Assembly (NCBI GenBank): GCA_003134785.1
Contig: PLCN01000003.1
Span: 1-64,000 of the forward strand
DNA: 64,000 bases
Reading direction: 5' to 3'
From: Spartobacteria bacterium
Lineage (GTDB): Bacteria > Verrucomicrobiota > Verrucomicrobiia > Chthoniobacterales > UBA10450
The position numbers were made by a program, and so were the translations under genes. The notes under the pieces are model-generated. The model had not been told where the DNA came from. It did no database searches and was given only the letters and a program-made list of their open reading frames with translations. Of this stretch, positions 33,481-41,749 are shown in pieces. Positions within the stretch are counted from its first letter, which is position 1. Each line of letters starts with the position of its first letter.

Positions 33481-34360
33481 TTCCAGCCATCGCGCCTTCT
33501 CCCTCGGGCGAATCGCGGCAATCACCGTAAATACGTTGACCGAGCTCACGCGGCTTAAGATTTTCTACGTGCTGCTTTTTTTCGCGCTGTTCCTGATCGG
33601 CAGCTCGATCTTCATGGCGCGACTGACCTTTCAGCAGGAATTTCAGGTCCTCAAAGATATCGCGCTCGGCTCGATGAATATTTTCACCTCGGTGCTCGCG
33701 GTCGTGGCGACCGCCCGCTTGATTCCACAGGATCTCGAAGATCGCACGATCTACACGATCCTGGCCAAGCCGGTCCCGCGATCGGAATATCTTTTCGGCA
33801 AACTTGCCGGTGTGCTCCTGCTGCTCGCGCTTAGCGTGATCATCATGAGCGCGCTTTTTTTTGTCGTGCTTAACATCCGCGAGCAAACGGTTCTGAGCGA
33901 CACCGCACGCCAGATGGGCGCCGCGCCGGCTGAGCAAGTGGCCGAGGCATTGGATGCTGTTCGCGCGTCGGCCTTCAACGTAAATCTGCTGTCCGGGATC
34001 GCGATCATCTTCATCAAAGCTTGCCTGCTCGCCTCGCTCACCCTTTTCGTTTCGACTTTCGCCACAACCTCCATCTTCACCACCATCGTGATGGTGTTCG
34101 TCTATTTCATTGGCCACCTGGAAGGGATCGCGCGCGAGTATTGGCTCCAAGCCAACAGCGCCGGCTGGATGACGAAAGCCTTTCTCGGCCTGGTCGCGCT
34201 CCTATTTCCCGACCTGCAACTCTTTAATTTGTCGGACGACATCGTCGTCGGCACAGCCATCCCGCTGGCGCTGTTTGTCAAAACGATTGCGCTCGGTTCC
34301 TTCTACATCGTCTTTTATCTGCTGCTGGCCTGGGCTGTCTTTTATCGCAAAGAATTATGA
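33473..34360 (+). CDS. ABC-2 type transporter permease
   Basis: The 295-residue membrane protein has six predicted segments (KIFYVLLFFALFLIGSSIFM; FTSVLAVVATARLI; LLLLALSVIIMSALFFVVLN; IAIIFIKACLLASLTLFVST; TIVMVFVYFIGHLEG; IVFYLLLAWAVFY). The ATG lies inside the stop region of the ATPase gene (ATGAATAG). The substrate cannot be read from the sequence. Its own stop overlaps the next gene (ATGA-type). Confidence 0.88.
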   Translation: MNSSSHRAFSLGRIAAITVNTLTELTRLKIFYVLLFFALFLIGSSIFMARLTFQQEFQVLKDIALGSMNIFTSVLAVVATARLIPQDLEDRTIYTILAKPVPRSEYLFGKLAGVLLLLALSVIIMSALFFVVLNIREQTVLSDTARQMGAAPAEQVAEALDAVRASAFNVNLLSGIAIIFIKACLLASLTLFVSTFATTSIFTTIVMVFVYFIGHLEGIAREYWLQANSAGWMTKAFLGLVALLFPDLQLFNLSDDIVVGTAIPLALFVKTIALGSFYIVFYLLLAWAVFYRKEL

Positions 34361-35115
34361 TCCGGTCTCTCGCCGTTTTTCTGAGCCTGGCGCTTTTTGG
34401 CGCGGCGAAATTACCGGCCGAGCACGCGCTGGCCGCAACGCACCGAGATCTGCATTTGCGCGCAGTGGATTTCGGTTTGGATCTTCGCGAACAAATCGGC
34501 CAGCTCGGATTCATCGCGGCGTTGAGCGGATTTCGTTCGCTCGTGGACGATGCGCTTTTTATTCAGGCGCATGTCGCCTGGGAGCGCACGGAATGGGGAC
34601 GCGTTCTGCTTTTGTTCCAGCAGGTCACCACACTGCAACCACGCGCGGTTTTATTTTGGGACATGGCGGCCTGGCACATGGCTTGGAACGCGAGTGCCGC
34701 GGCATTGAGCGATCGGGCTCAGCCGCGCCTTGCTCTCCGCGTAAAGGCGCAGCGCGAATACTTCGCGCTCGGCAAAGATTTCCTCGAGCGCGGAATCAAA
34801 AATAATCCGGATCGCCCGCAACTCTACGAAGCCCTGGGCCGTCTCTATCGCGACAAATACCTCGATCACGAACACGCCGCGGAGTTTTTCGCCAAGGCCG
34901 CGCAATTGCCTGGCGCTCCGAGCTACGACAAGCGCTTCGCGGCCTACGAGCTTTCCCATTGCGAGGGCCGCGAAAAGGAGGCATACGAGCACTTGCGCCA
35001 ACTCTACGATCTCGGTGAACGCGAACGACTTCCCACTTTGCTGCGGTGCTTGAAGGAAATGGAAATCAAATTGGACATTCCGCTCGCCCAGCGCATTCCC
35101 GATCAGTTACCCTGA
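34357..35115 (+). CDS. Exported TPR-like protein linked to the ABC transporter
   Basis: The signal peptide (MIRSLAVFLSLALFGAAKLP) is followed by helical repeats of TPR type (ALFIQAHVAWERTEWGRVLL; RPQLYEALGRLYRDKYLDHE; EHAAEFFAKAAQLPGAPSYD). It may serve as a periplasmic adaptor of the ABC-2 exporter with which it overlaps. The 252-residue length and the motif content give no firmer assignment. Confidence 0.72.
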   Translation: MIRSLAVFLSLALFGAAKLPAEHALAATHRDLHLRAVDFGLDLREQIGQLGFIAALSGFRSLVDDALFIQAHVAWERTEWGRVLLLFQQVTTLQPRAVLFWDMAAWHMAWNASAAALSDRAQPRLALRVKAQREYFALGKDFLERGIKNNPDRPQLYEALGRLYRDKYLDHEHAAEFFAKAAQLPGAPSYDKRFAAYELSHCEGREKEAYEHLRQLYDLGERERLPTLLRCLKEMEIKLDIPLAQRIPDQLP

Positions 35116-35133
35116 GCACCTCCTCCCTTTCCC

Positions 35134-35856
35134 ATGCGTTTCGCGATTCTAAGTGATCTCCACGCCAATCTCGAAGCGACGAATGCCGTCCTCGCTGACG
35201 CGCACGAGAGCGAATGCACCCACTTCGTTTGCCTGGGCGACGTCGTCGGTTATAACGCGAACCCGCATGAGTGCGTTGAGATCGTGCAGAAAATGGATTG
35301 TGCCGTCGTGAAGGGGAATCATGACGAACAAGCCGCGCTCGATGAATCCTCACGCGGTTTCAATGCCCTGGCCGAAAGCGCGATCAACTGGACGCGCGCG
35401 CACCTGACAAACGAAGACAAGGAATGGCTGCGGGACCTGCCCATGTCCCGCCAGGTGCGCGATTTCACGATCGTGCACGCGACCCTCGATACGCCCGAGC
35501 AATGGGGCTACGTCTTCAATAATCTCGATGCCGCCGCCAGTTTTACTTACCAGCACACCACGGTTTGCTTCTTCGGCCATACACACGTGCCCGGCGCCTT
35601 CGTGCGCGATGACGGCGTGAAACGCCTGAAGGTCGATCAACTCACGATCGAGGAGGCGAAGAAATATTTCATCAACGTCGGCAGCGTCGGGCAACCGCGC
35701 GACGGTGATTGGCGCGCCGCGTATTGCATCTATCACATCGAAAAAAACGTGGTCGAACAGCGGCGGGTGAAATACGACCTCGCCACCGCGCAGAAGAAAA
35801 TTATTCAGGGCGGTTTGCCCCGCCTGCTCGCCGATCGCCTCGCGTTGGGACGATAG
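35134..35856 (+). CDS. YfcE-like metallophosphoesterase
   Basis: The 240-residue calcineurin-like phosphoesterase has all metal motifs: ILSDLHANLEA, CLGDVVGYNANP, VKGNHDEQA, IVHATLD and FFGHTHVPG. The INVGSVGQPRDGDWRAAYC end is typical of the MJ0936/YfcE group. It lies 18 bases after the TPR gene and may be read through from the ABC operon. Confidence 0.93.
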   Translation: MRFAILSDLHANLEATNAVLADAHESECTHFVCLGDVVGYNANPHECVEIVQKMDCAVVKGNHDEQAALDESSRGFNALAESAINWTRAHLTNEDKEWLRDLPMSRQVRDFTIVHATLDTPEQWGYVFNNLDAAASFTYQHTTVCFFGHTHVPGAFVRDDGVKRLKVDQLTIEEAKKYFINVGSVGQPRDGDWRAAYCIYHIEKNVVEQRRVKYDLATAQKKIIQGGLPRLLADRLALGR

Positions 35857-35860
35857 ATTT

Positions 35861-35928
35861 AACCGCGGAGAACGCAGAGACGAATCAAAATATCTTCAAT
35901 CTCTGCGCGCTCTGCGTTCTCCGCGGTA
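35861..35928. repeat. Palindromic repeat, family E
   Basis: ACCGCGGAGAACGCAGAG (35862-35879) and its exact complement (35910-35927) surround a 30-base centre. It ends two bases before the ATG of the next gene, so the hairpin could bury that start. Confidence 0.9.
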
Positions 35929-35929
35929 A

Positions 35930-36937
35930 ATGAAATCTGAAATCAAATCGATCCTGATCATCAAACCGAGTTCGCTCGGTGACGTGGTGCACACACTGGC
36001 GGCCGTCGCCGCGATCCGTGAGGCCAACCCGAAAGCAGAGATCACCTGGGTGATCAATCTGGAATGGACGACGCTGCTGCGCGGAAATCCGGACGTCGAT
36101 CACGTTCACATTTTTCCGCGCGGCGAGTTCCGCGGCTTGAGCGCGCCCCGCAGTTTGTTGCCGTGGTTAAAGAAGACGAAAACGCTGCGGCCCGATGTTG
36201 CTTTTGATTTCCAAGGCTTGCTCCGGAGCGCGTTGATCGGTCGCGTCAGCAAACCGAAAGAGTTTTGGGGAATGAGCGATGGCCGAGAAGGCTCGCGCCT
36301 TTTCTATCATCTGGTGGCGAAGGTCGATCGCCGCGCCCATGCCGTGGATCGATACTTGAAGTTGGCCGAAGCTTTCGGAGCGCCGATCCCTGAGCAGCTG
36401 CGTTTCCCGTTGCCGACCGGCGACCCCTTGCCGCGGTTCGACCCCTATCCGCCCTTCGTTCTCCTGCATCCGTTCGCGCGCGGACCGCGGAAGTCATTGA
36501 GCAATTCCGTGATCGAAGAATTTTGCCACGCCTTCGACCCGATTCGCGTGGTCATTGTCGGCAAAACCTCTCGAAAACTCTCCGTGCCGGACAATTGCGT
36601 AAACCTAACGAATCAAACCAGTCTTCTTCAACTCATCTGGCTCATCCGCACGGCGCGTTTCACCATCAGCGTGGATAGTGGACCGATGCACATCGCCGCC
36701 GCTGTGACGACGCAATTGCTTTCCATTCACACCTGGTCCGACCCACGACGGGTCGGTCCTTACAATGCCGGGGCGTGGATTTGGAAAAATGGCCGCCTGC
36801 TCCGCGTAGAAGATCTCCCAGAAGCGGGCCGGTTGAAGAAAGGCCGCGCGTTCGCCGTAGGCGATGTCGCGCCGGTGGTTGACCTCGTTCGTAGTTTCTG
36901 GGAGCACCCGGCAATTACGGAGAAGGTCGCCGGCTGA
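35930..36937 (+). CDS. Glycosyltransferase family 9 (heptosyltransferase-like)
   Basis: The 335-residue GT-B enzyme of LPS core assembly type has IKPSSLGDVVHTLAAVAAIR (nucleotide-sugar domain start), DFQGLLRSALIG, and the C-terminal donor site SVDSGPMHIAAA. The usual WaaC/WaaF motif is clear, but the sugar is unknown. The 3' end overlaps ispD (convergent) by about 23 bases. The ATG lies at the edge of a long palindrome. A TCGTTAGGT-type word is at 36603-36611 (NLTN). Confidence 0.92.
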   Translation: MKSEIKSILIIKPSSLGDVVHTLAAVAAIREANPKAEITWVINLEWTTLLRGNPDVDHVHIFPRGEFRGLSAPRSLLPWLKKTKTLRPDVAFDFQGLLRSALIGRVSKPKEFWGMSDGREGSRLFYHLVAKVDRRAHAVDRYLKLAEAFGAPIPEQLRFPLPTGDPLPRFDPYPPFVLLHPFARGPRKSLSNSVIEEFCHAFDPIRVVIVGKTSRKLSVPDNCVNLTNQTSLLQLIWLIRTARFTISVDSGPMHIAAAVTTQLLSIHTWSDPRRVGPYNAGAWIWKNGRLLRVEDLPEAGRLKKGRAFAVGDVAPVVDLVRSFWEHPAITEKVAG

Positions 36938-37598
36938 GGAAAGATTGAGCGAGCAATAGATCGCGCGGGTACGTGATCTTGAGATTGAACTCGTCGTTAG
37001 GCACGAGCAACACTTTCGCGCCTAATTGCTCGACCGCCGAAACCTCATCCGTGATCGAAAGTTTTTTTGCCGCCACGGCATCGTACGCTTCGACCAGGAG
37101 ATCGCGCGAGAAGATTTGCGGCGTTTGCATGGCATAAAGCCCTGCCCGATCCACACCGCCGCAAACAAAACGGTTTTCGTCTCCACGCTTGAGCGTGTCG
37201 GTGATCGGCTCCGCCAGGGCAGCGGCGCCGTGCGCTCTGGCCTCTTCAAATACACGCCCAATCTGCTCGGCGGTGACAAGCGGACGCGCCGCATCATGCA
37301 CCGCCACGTAGCGCGCATCGGGAGCAAGCAAGTTCAGTCCAGCCCGGACGGAATCCTGTCGATGAACGCCACCGGAAACGACGTGACCAATCTTTTTCAG
37401 ACTGGCCCGCCTAACGAGTTCTTGCAGCTCAGCCAGGCGATCCTCGCGACCAACGAGAATAATTTCATCGACGCACTCCGTCCGCTCAAAAGCATCGAGC
37501 GTATGAGCAACCACCGGTTTGTCCCCTAGCAGCGCGAACAGCTTGTCAAAGCCCATGCGCTGGCTGCTGCCCGCCGCAACGATGATCGCGCTCAGCAT
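36915..37598 (-). CDS. ispD: 2-C-methyl-D-erythritol 4-phosphate cytidylyltransferase
   Basis: IspD makes CDP-methylerythritol in the MEP isoprenoid pathway. Signatures: IIVAAGSSQRMGFDKLFALL (CTP site), SGGVHRQDSVRAGL and VAVHDAARPLV. ATG 37598 (MLSAIIVAAG) is preferred over 37613. It carries two copies of the 9-mer word, at 36994-37002 (VPNDE) and 37409-37417 (ELVRR). ispF is not adjacent. Confidence 0.95.
   Translation of the reverse strand: MLSAIIVAAGSSQRMGFDKLFALLGDKPVVAHTLDAFERTECVDEIILVGREDRLAELQELVRRASLKKIGHVVSGGVHRQDSVRAGLNLLAPDARYVAVHDAARPLVTAEQIGRVFEEARAHGAAALAEPITDTLKRGDENRFVCGGVDRAGLYAMQTPQIFSRDLLVEAYDAVAAKKLSITDEVSAVEQLGAKVLLVPNDEFNLKITYPRDLLLAQSFLSRRPSP
36994..37002 (+). repeat. 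TCGTTAGGC word
   Basis: In ispD, read there as G-CCT-AAC-GA (PN). Confidence 0.9.
37409..37417 (-). repeat. TCGTTAGGC word
   Basis: Second copy in ispD, as CTC-GTT-AGG-C (LVR). Confidence 0.9.
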
Positions 37599-37636
37599 CG
37601 AACCGCTCTCCAACGCTCAACATAGAGACTCAGAAG

Positions 37637-37671
37637 TTGGACGTTGGATGTTGGACGTTGAACGTTGGACG
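37637..37671. repeat. Tandem heptamer repeat (5 x TTGGACG)
   Basis: Five consecutive 7-base units TTGGACG/TTGGATG/TTGGACG/TTGAACG/TTGGACG lie in the gap between yqeY and ispD, just upstream of the ispD start on the - strand. Confidence 0.92.
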
Positions 37672-37677
37672 TTTGCC

Positions 37678-38130
37678 TCATCCCAATTGCCGCTGCACTT
37701 CCTGACTCAGCGCCTTCCCATCCGCCCGGCCGGCCACTTTCCCCTGCAGTGCTTTCATGACCGCGCCCATCTGCGCCTTCGAGGTCGCGCCAACCTCGGC
37801 GATCGTTTCCCGGACGATCTTCGATAGCTCATCGGCACCCAAGCCCTGCGGCAAATAGGCAGTCAAAATGGCCAGCTCATCTTTCTCCTTCGCGGCCAGT
37901 TCGGGGCGGCCGCCTTTTTCGAATTGCTCGATCGAATCCTGCCGCTGCTTCACTTGCTTGCGGATCACCTGGGCGGCTTCGGCGTCATCGAGCTGCGATT
38001 CGGCGCCGCCCTTTTCGATCGCGGAATATTTGAGCGCGGATTTTAGCATGCGCAGCACGCCAAGCTTGGCGGCGTCCTTGGCGCGCATGGCATCTTTCAA
38101 ATCGGAATCGATGCGCTCTGGCAAGTTCAT
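37678..38130 (-). CDS. GatB/YqeY-domain protein
   Basis: The 150-residue protein matches YqeY: MRAKDAAKLGVLRMLKSALK, EFEKGGRPELAAKEKDELA-type helix and YLPQGLGADELSKIVRETI. The family shares the tail domain of GatB and may aid tRNA-dependent amidation. It lies near fabD on the same strand, separated by a long palindrome. Confidence 0.93.
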   Translation of the reverse strand: MNLPERIDSDLKDAMRAKDAAKLGVLRMLKSALKYSAIEKGGAESQLDDAEAAQVIRKQVKQRQDSIEQFEKGGRPELAAKEKDELAILTAYLPQGLGADELSKIVRETIAEVGATSKAQMGAVMKALQGKVAGRADGKALSQEVQRQLG

Positions 38131-38167
38131 GCGCTGAAGCTAAAGCGCCGTGCAGACACGGCAAGCG

Positions 38168-38234
38168 AATGTAGAGGCGCTTGTGCCAAGCGCCTAACCA
38201 ACGAACAGGCGCTTGGCACAAGCGCCTCTACATT
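38168..38234. repeat. REP-like palindrome, family B (28-bp perfect arms)
   Basis: Two 28-base arms, starting AATGTAGAGGCGCTTGTGCC and ending GGCACAAGCGCCTCTACATT, are exact complements around an 11-base loop. The fabD stop codon (38228-38230) is inside the right arm. Confidence 0.95.
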
Positions 38235-39163
38235 TCGCGGAGTTTTTCCGCGCACGCGTGCACTGATGCGGGATCGCTCACGCTGATCACGTCCACGTCT
38301 TTGCGCGTCCTGCGCAGCAAACCGGCCAGGATTCCGCCGGGGCCAAGTTCAATGAACAAATCGCAACCGCGACCGAGCAGATTCTCCATGCAATCGGCCC
38401 AGCGCACCGTGCTGGTGACCTGTTCTCGCAACGCACTCCGGATTTCGGGCAGGGTCCCCGCCGGCTCGCCCGTCACGTTGCTCAAGACAGCGAAACGCGG
38501 GAGTTGCAAATTCGCTTCGAGCAACGGCTCGTCGAGCTGCTCATACGCGCTGTTCATCAGGCGGGAATGATAGGCGCCGGCCACGTTGAGCAGCGTCGCG
38601 CGTCGAATGCCGCGTTCCTTCGCCAGACTCACGGCCAGCTCAACCTTTGCCGTCTCGCCCGAGATCACGATTTGGCCGGGGGCGTTGATATTCGCAATAT
38701 CCACATCGGTGTCGGCCGCGAGTGCGCGCACCACCGTTTCATCGGCGCCAATCATCGCCGCCATCGCACCCGCCGTCGCCGCGCAAGCGGCATCCATCAA
38801 GCGGCCGCGGGTCTCAACCAGTTTCAATCCGGTAGCGAAATCAAAAGTGCCGCCAGCCGCGTGCGCAGTCCATTCGCCTAACGACAGTCCCGCCGCCGCT
38901 TCGATCGGAAGCTCGCCCGCCACGCCTCGCAACGCAGCGAGACAAGCGAGTCCGTGCACGTAAAGCGCGGGCTGACAGTTCGACGTCTTGGTCAATTCCT
39001 CGAGCGGCCCGTTCCATGCGATCCCACTCAGGGAGCGTCCAAGGATTTCGTCGGCCTGGAGAAATAAATCTCCCGCGGCCGGATGATGCGCGGCGAGGTC
39101 ACACCCCATCCCGACGCTCTGCGCCCCTTGGCCCGCAAATAGTAACGCAATTTGTTTTGGCAT
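38228..39163 (-). CDS. fabD: Malonyl-CoA:ACP transacylase
   Basis: FabD loads malonate onto ACP for fatty acid synthesis. The N-terminus IALLFAGQGAQSVGMG, nucleophile motif AAGLSLGEWTAH (Ser near 93; GHSLGE in most, GLSLGE here), QIVISGE and the catalytic His in VAGAYHSRLM are all present. The nucleophile codons TCG-TTA-GGC are themselves the 9-mer word (38876-38884). The C-terminus LREM ends in a palindromic repeat, which probably replaced the original end. Confidence 0.95.
   Translation of the reverse strand: MPKQIALLFAGQGAQSVGMGCDLAAHHPAAGDLFLQADEILGRSLSGIAWNGPLEELTKTSNCQPALYVHGLACLAALRGVAGELPIEAAAGLSLGEWTAHAAGGTFDFATGLKLVETRGRLMDAACAATAGAMAAMIGADETVVRALAADTDVDIANINAPGQIVISGETAKVELAVSLAKERGIRRATLLNVAGAYHSRLMNSAYEQLDEPLLEANLQLPRFAVLSNVTGEPAGTLPEIRSALREQVTSTVRWADCMENLLGRGCDLFIELGPGGILAGLLRRTRKDVDVISVSDPASVHACAEKLREM
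38876..38884 (-). repeat. TCGTTAGGC word
   Basis: In fabD as TCG-TTA-GGC (SLG), the codons of the nucleophile motif GLSLGE. Confidence 0.9.
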
Positions 39164-39257
39164 CGGGATTTAAGTAACTCCATCGCGCTCAAGACGCGAG
39201 CCGGAACGCGCGCGGAATAAGCTTGCGTTTTGCCGGGGAGACCGGAATAATTTGCTT

Positions 39258-39653
39258 ATGCATACAAAGATCCGTTCCGCTATCTGCGGAACTGTAGTTG
39301 CACTGTTAGTTGCGTCGCCGTTTTCGACGGCGAGTGCGAAGTGGTTGGCGAAGGACAACCCGCGGTTACCAGTCGGTGTCTATTTTCAAGGCCTGCAGGG
39401 CTCGGTAGTCCTGTCCTTGACTCTAGATAAGAGTGGCCGGGTTACTGACACTCGAGTGCTCAGAAGCAGCGGACATCCCGCTCTGGATGAGTTGGCTCGC
39501 GATGCGGCGGCTAATTGGCGCCTCAGCCCGGACTCAGTGTTGTCCTCCGATCTCAGTCAAGGGCGAGTGGAGTTGGTGACGTTTCGGAATCAAAACCCTC
39601 CGAAGGCCATCCTCCCGGACGCCAAGCCATACTGGGCCATGCTCAGAGGCTAA
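39258..39653 (+). CDS. Exported TonB C-terminal-domain protein
   Basis: The 131-residue protein has a signal peptide (IRSAICGTVVALLVASPFST) followed directly by a TonB-like domain: GLQGSVVLSLTLDKSGRVTD, TRVLRSSGHPALDELARDAA, NWRLSP. It lacks the long Pro-rich linker of a true TonB, so it is more likely a small periplasmic relative. A hairpin terminator follows at 39682. Confidence 0.82.
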   Translation: MHTKIRSAICGTVVALLVASPFSTASAKWLAKDNPRLPVGVYFQGLQGSVVLSLTLDKSGRVTDTRVLRSSGHPALDELARDAAANWRLSPDSVLSSDLSQGRVELVTFRNQNPPKAILPDAKPYWAMLRG

Positions 39654-39681
39654 GTTAGCAGGTTAAGACAGGTTCGCCCCC

Positions 39682-39722
39682 CCGGCGGAACCGAAGTTCC
39701 GCCGGTCAGGTTAGCATTTTTT
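39682..39722 (+). terminator. Probable rho-independent terminator
   Basis: Arms CCGGCGGAAC and GTTCCGCCGG form a perfect 10-bp stem with loop CGAA. A T-run (ATTTTTTC) follows 10 bases later. It would end the TonB-like gene transcript before nuoD. The spacing to the T-run is larger than ideal. Confidence 0.6.
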
Positions 39723-39852
39723 CGCGTCGCCCGAAGAGCAGTTGACGCACTGCTCCGCTCCTTCATTCCGTCGAAGGTCGTTTCGCGATGTGAATGCGAG
39801 TTTGCACTTGCGCCGCGCGCGCCTCTTGCCAGCATAGTTGCGAGGTTGCCGA

Positions 39853-41109
39853 ATGGCTTTCACCACGCGCGAAATCGAATCTCCTGATCCCGTCACGCGT
39901 GTCGTGGCCGCGGATGCACGCGCGCGCGAAAATCTGGGGGATATCGGCGAAAAAATGGTCCTCAATATGGGGCCATCGCATCCGGCGACTCACGGGGTCT
40001 TGCGCCTTGTCCTAGAGTTGGATGGCGAAACCATTACCAAGGCGACCCCGGATGTCGGTTACCTGCATCGCGGCGATGAAAAGATCGCCGAGAACATGCA
40101 ATACAATCAGTTCGTCCCTTACACCGACCGCCTCGATTATCTCGCGCCGCTGGCTAACAACGTAGCTTACGCGCTTGCGGTCGAAAAATTAATGGGATGG
40201 GAATTGCCCCCCCGCGGGAAAGCCATTCGCGTCATCTGCTGCGAGACCGCGCGCCTCTCGGCTCATCTGCTTGGGCTCGGCGCGATGGCGCTCGATCTGG
40301 GCGCGATGACGGTGTTTCTCTACACCTTCACCGAACGCGAAAAACTTTATGATCTTTTCGAGCTGCTGACGGGGGCGCGGTTCACCACGTCTTACACGCG
40401 TGTCGGCGGCCAGATCCGCGATTTGCCGGCTACCTTCATTCCCCAGCTGGAAAAATTTCTCGATGGTTTCATTCCGCAGCTGGATGAAGTCGATAATCTT
40501 CTCACACGGAATCGCATCTTCGTGGACCGCACCCGTGATATCGGCGTGATCCCGCGCGAGCGCGCAATCGCTTACGCGCTTTCCGGGCCGAACCTGCGCG
40601 CGAGTGGCGTCGAGCACGATCTCCGCCGTAAACATCCTTACCTCGACTACGAGAAATACGACTTCGAGGTGGTCGTCGGCGCGGCCGGCGATTGTTATGA
40701 TCGCTATCTCGTCCGCATCGAAGAAATGCGGCAAAGCGTGCGGATTCTGCGGCAGGTGATCGCCAAACTTCCGAGCGGTCCCATCAACGTGGTCGACTGG
40801 AAAAATATGCCGCCGCCGAAATCGCATGTCATGACGAAGATGGAAGAGTTGATCCACCATTTCATCGTGGTGACGGAAGGTCTCGATGCGCCCCCTGGAG
40901 AAATCTATTTCGCAGCCGAAAACCCAAAAGGAGAGTTGGGATTCTACATCAACAGCAAGGGCGGCGGCGTGCCGCACCGGCTGAAAATTCGCGCGCCGTC
41001 GTTTGTGAACCTGAGCATTTTGCCCGAACTTTTGCCCGGCTGTTCGCTCAGTGATGTGGTCGCCGTGCTCGGCAGTCTGGACTTCGTTATGGGCGAATGC
41101 GACAGATGA
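39853..41109 (+). CDS. nuoD: NADH dehydrogenase I subunit D
   Basis: The 418-residue 49-kDa subunit of the peripheral arm helps form the quinone site. Signatures: NMGPSHPATHGVLRLVLELD, DVGYLHRGDEKIAENM, RVICCETARLSAHLL. ATG 39853 (MAFTTREIESPDP) is used; an upstream TTG frame is unlikely. It is the first complex I gene here: nuoA, nuoB and nuoC are not upstream, where fabD and the TonB-like gene lie instead. The stop overlaps the next gene. Confidence 0.96.
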   Translation: MAFTTREIESPDPVTRVVAADARARENLGDIGEKMVLNMGPSHPATHGVLRLVLELDGETITKATPDVGYLHRGDEKIAENMQYNQFVPYTDRLDYLAPLANNVAYALAVEKLMGWELPPRGKAIRVICCETARLSAHLLGLGAMALDLGAMTVFLYTFTEREKLYDLFELLTGARFTTSYTRVGGQIRDLPATFIPQLEKFLDGFIPQLDEVDNLLTRNRIFVDRTRDIGVIPRERAIAYALSGPNLRASGVEHDLRRKHPYLDYEKYDFEVVVGAAGDCYDRYLVRIEEMRQSVRILRQVIAKLPSGPINVVDWKNMPPPKSHVMTKMEELIHHFIVVTEGLDAPPGEIYFAAENPKGELGFYINSKGGGVPHRLKIRAPSFVNLSILPELLPGCSLSDVVAVLGSLDFVMGECDR

Positions 41110-41423
41110 GAACCATGAGACAAATCACTTCGCGATCGGCTGCAATCCTTTCTCTCCTGCTCCTCCTCGCGCTTGGCGGTTGCAATCGAAGCGCGCTCTC
41201 CGGTTCGCTCCTCACCTCGGCAAACTACGATCAAATCACCGTCGACATGAGCAAAGCGCAGGTGGAAAAAATTCTCGGACCACCGACAACGGTAGAATCG
41301 AAGGACATGATCATTTTCAAAAAGACGACGTACCGCTACGAGGACGGGAAGAAGTTCGCCCTGATCACTTTCAAGAATGATCAGGTTCAAGAAAAAACTA
41401 CCAACCTCGACCGGGAACCCTAG
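41097..41423 (+). CDS. BamE/SmpA-like lipoprotein, copy 1
   Basis: The signal is a lipoprotein one (AILSLLLLLALGGCNRSALS, lipobox LGGC). The ~60-residue domain that follows, YDQITVDMSKAQVEKILGPP then a TYRYEDGKKFALITFKNDQV hairpin, is of BamE/SmpA-OmlA type. It overlaps the nuoD stop, so it is translated with complex I. The first ATG is at 41097; internal ATGs at 41106 or 41115 are equally possible. A paralogue follows 9 bases downstream. Confidence 0.8.
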   Translation: MRQMRTMRQITSRSAAILSLLLLLALGGCNRSALSGSLLTSANYDQITVDMSKAQVEKILGPPTTVESKDMIIFKKTTYRYEDGKKFALITFKNDQVQEKTTNLDREP

Positions 41424-41431
41424 CCTAACGA
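41423..41431 (-). repeat. TCGTTAGGC word
   Basis: Fills the nine-base gap between the two BamE-like lipoprotein genes, starting at the last base of the first stop codon. Confidence 0.9.
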
Positions 41432-41737
41432 ATGATCCAGCCGCTGAAGAATGCCCGCCGATTTTTGCCTGTCATCGCGATCGCGACGGTGCTCGTATTC
41501 GCCGTGACGGCCTGCCATTCCAGCAAACGACTCTCAAAAGCGAACGTCGAGGAAGTCACGGACGGAATGGCGAAGAAGCAGGTGGAATCGATTCTCGGGC
41601 CGCCGACCACGGTCGACACGAAGGATTTCGTGCTCCTGAAAAAGACGGTTTACGTCTACGCGCAGGGCAAGGAATCGGTCACGATCACTTTTAAAGACGA
41701 CAAGGTGCAGTCGAAAGTCAGCACGTTGTCCGATTAG
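41432..41737 (+). CDS. BamE/SmpA-like lipoprotein, copy 2
   Basis: This is a tandem paralogue of 41097-41423 with the same order: lipobox-type FAVTACHSSK, EVTDGMAKKQVESILGPP, then VYAQGKESVTITFKDDKVQS. The shared core is (M)xKxQVExILGPPTTV. The two products are 101 and 108 residues. Their place between nuoD and nuoEF suggests a role in envelope assembly, or simply riding on the operon; the sequence does not decide. Confidence 0.8.
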   Translation: MIQPLKNARRFLPVIAIATVLVFAVTACHSSKRLSKANVEEVTDGMAKKQVESILGPPTTVDTKDFVLLKKTVYVYAQGKESVTITFKDDKVQSKVSTLSD

Positions 41738-41749
41738 CGCGTCGTCTTT

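Noticed and set aside
37637-37671. Possible CRISPR-like tandem repeat
   Set aside because: Units are 7 bases with no spacers and there are no cas genes. No CRISPR array is seen anywhere in the window.
38190-38200. GCCTAAC in the family B palindrome loop and at 43042
   Set aside because: Both lack the following GA, so they do not complete the 9-mer.
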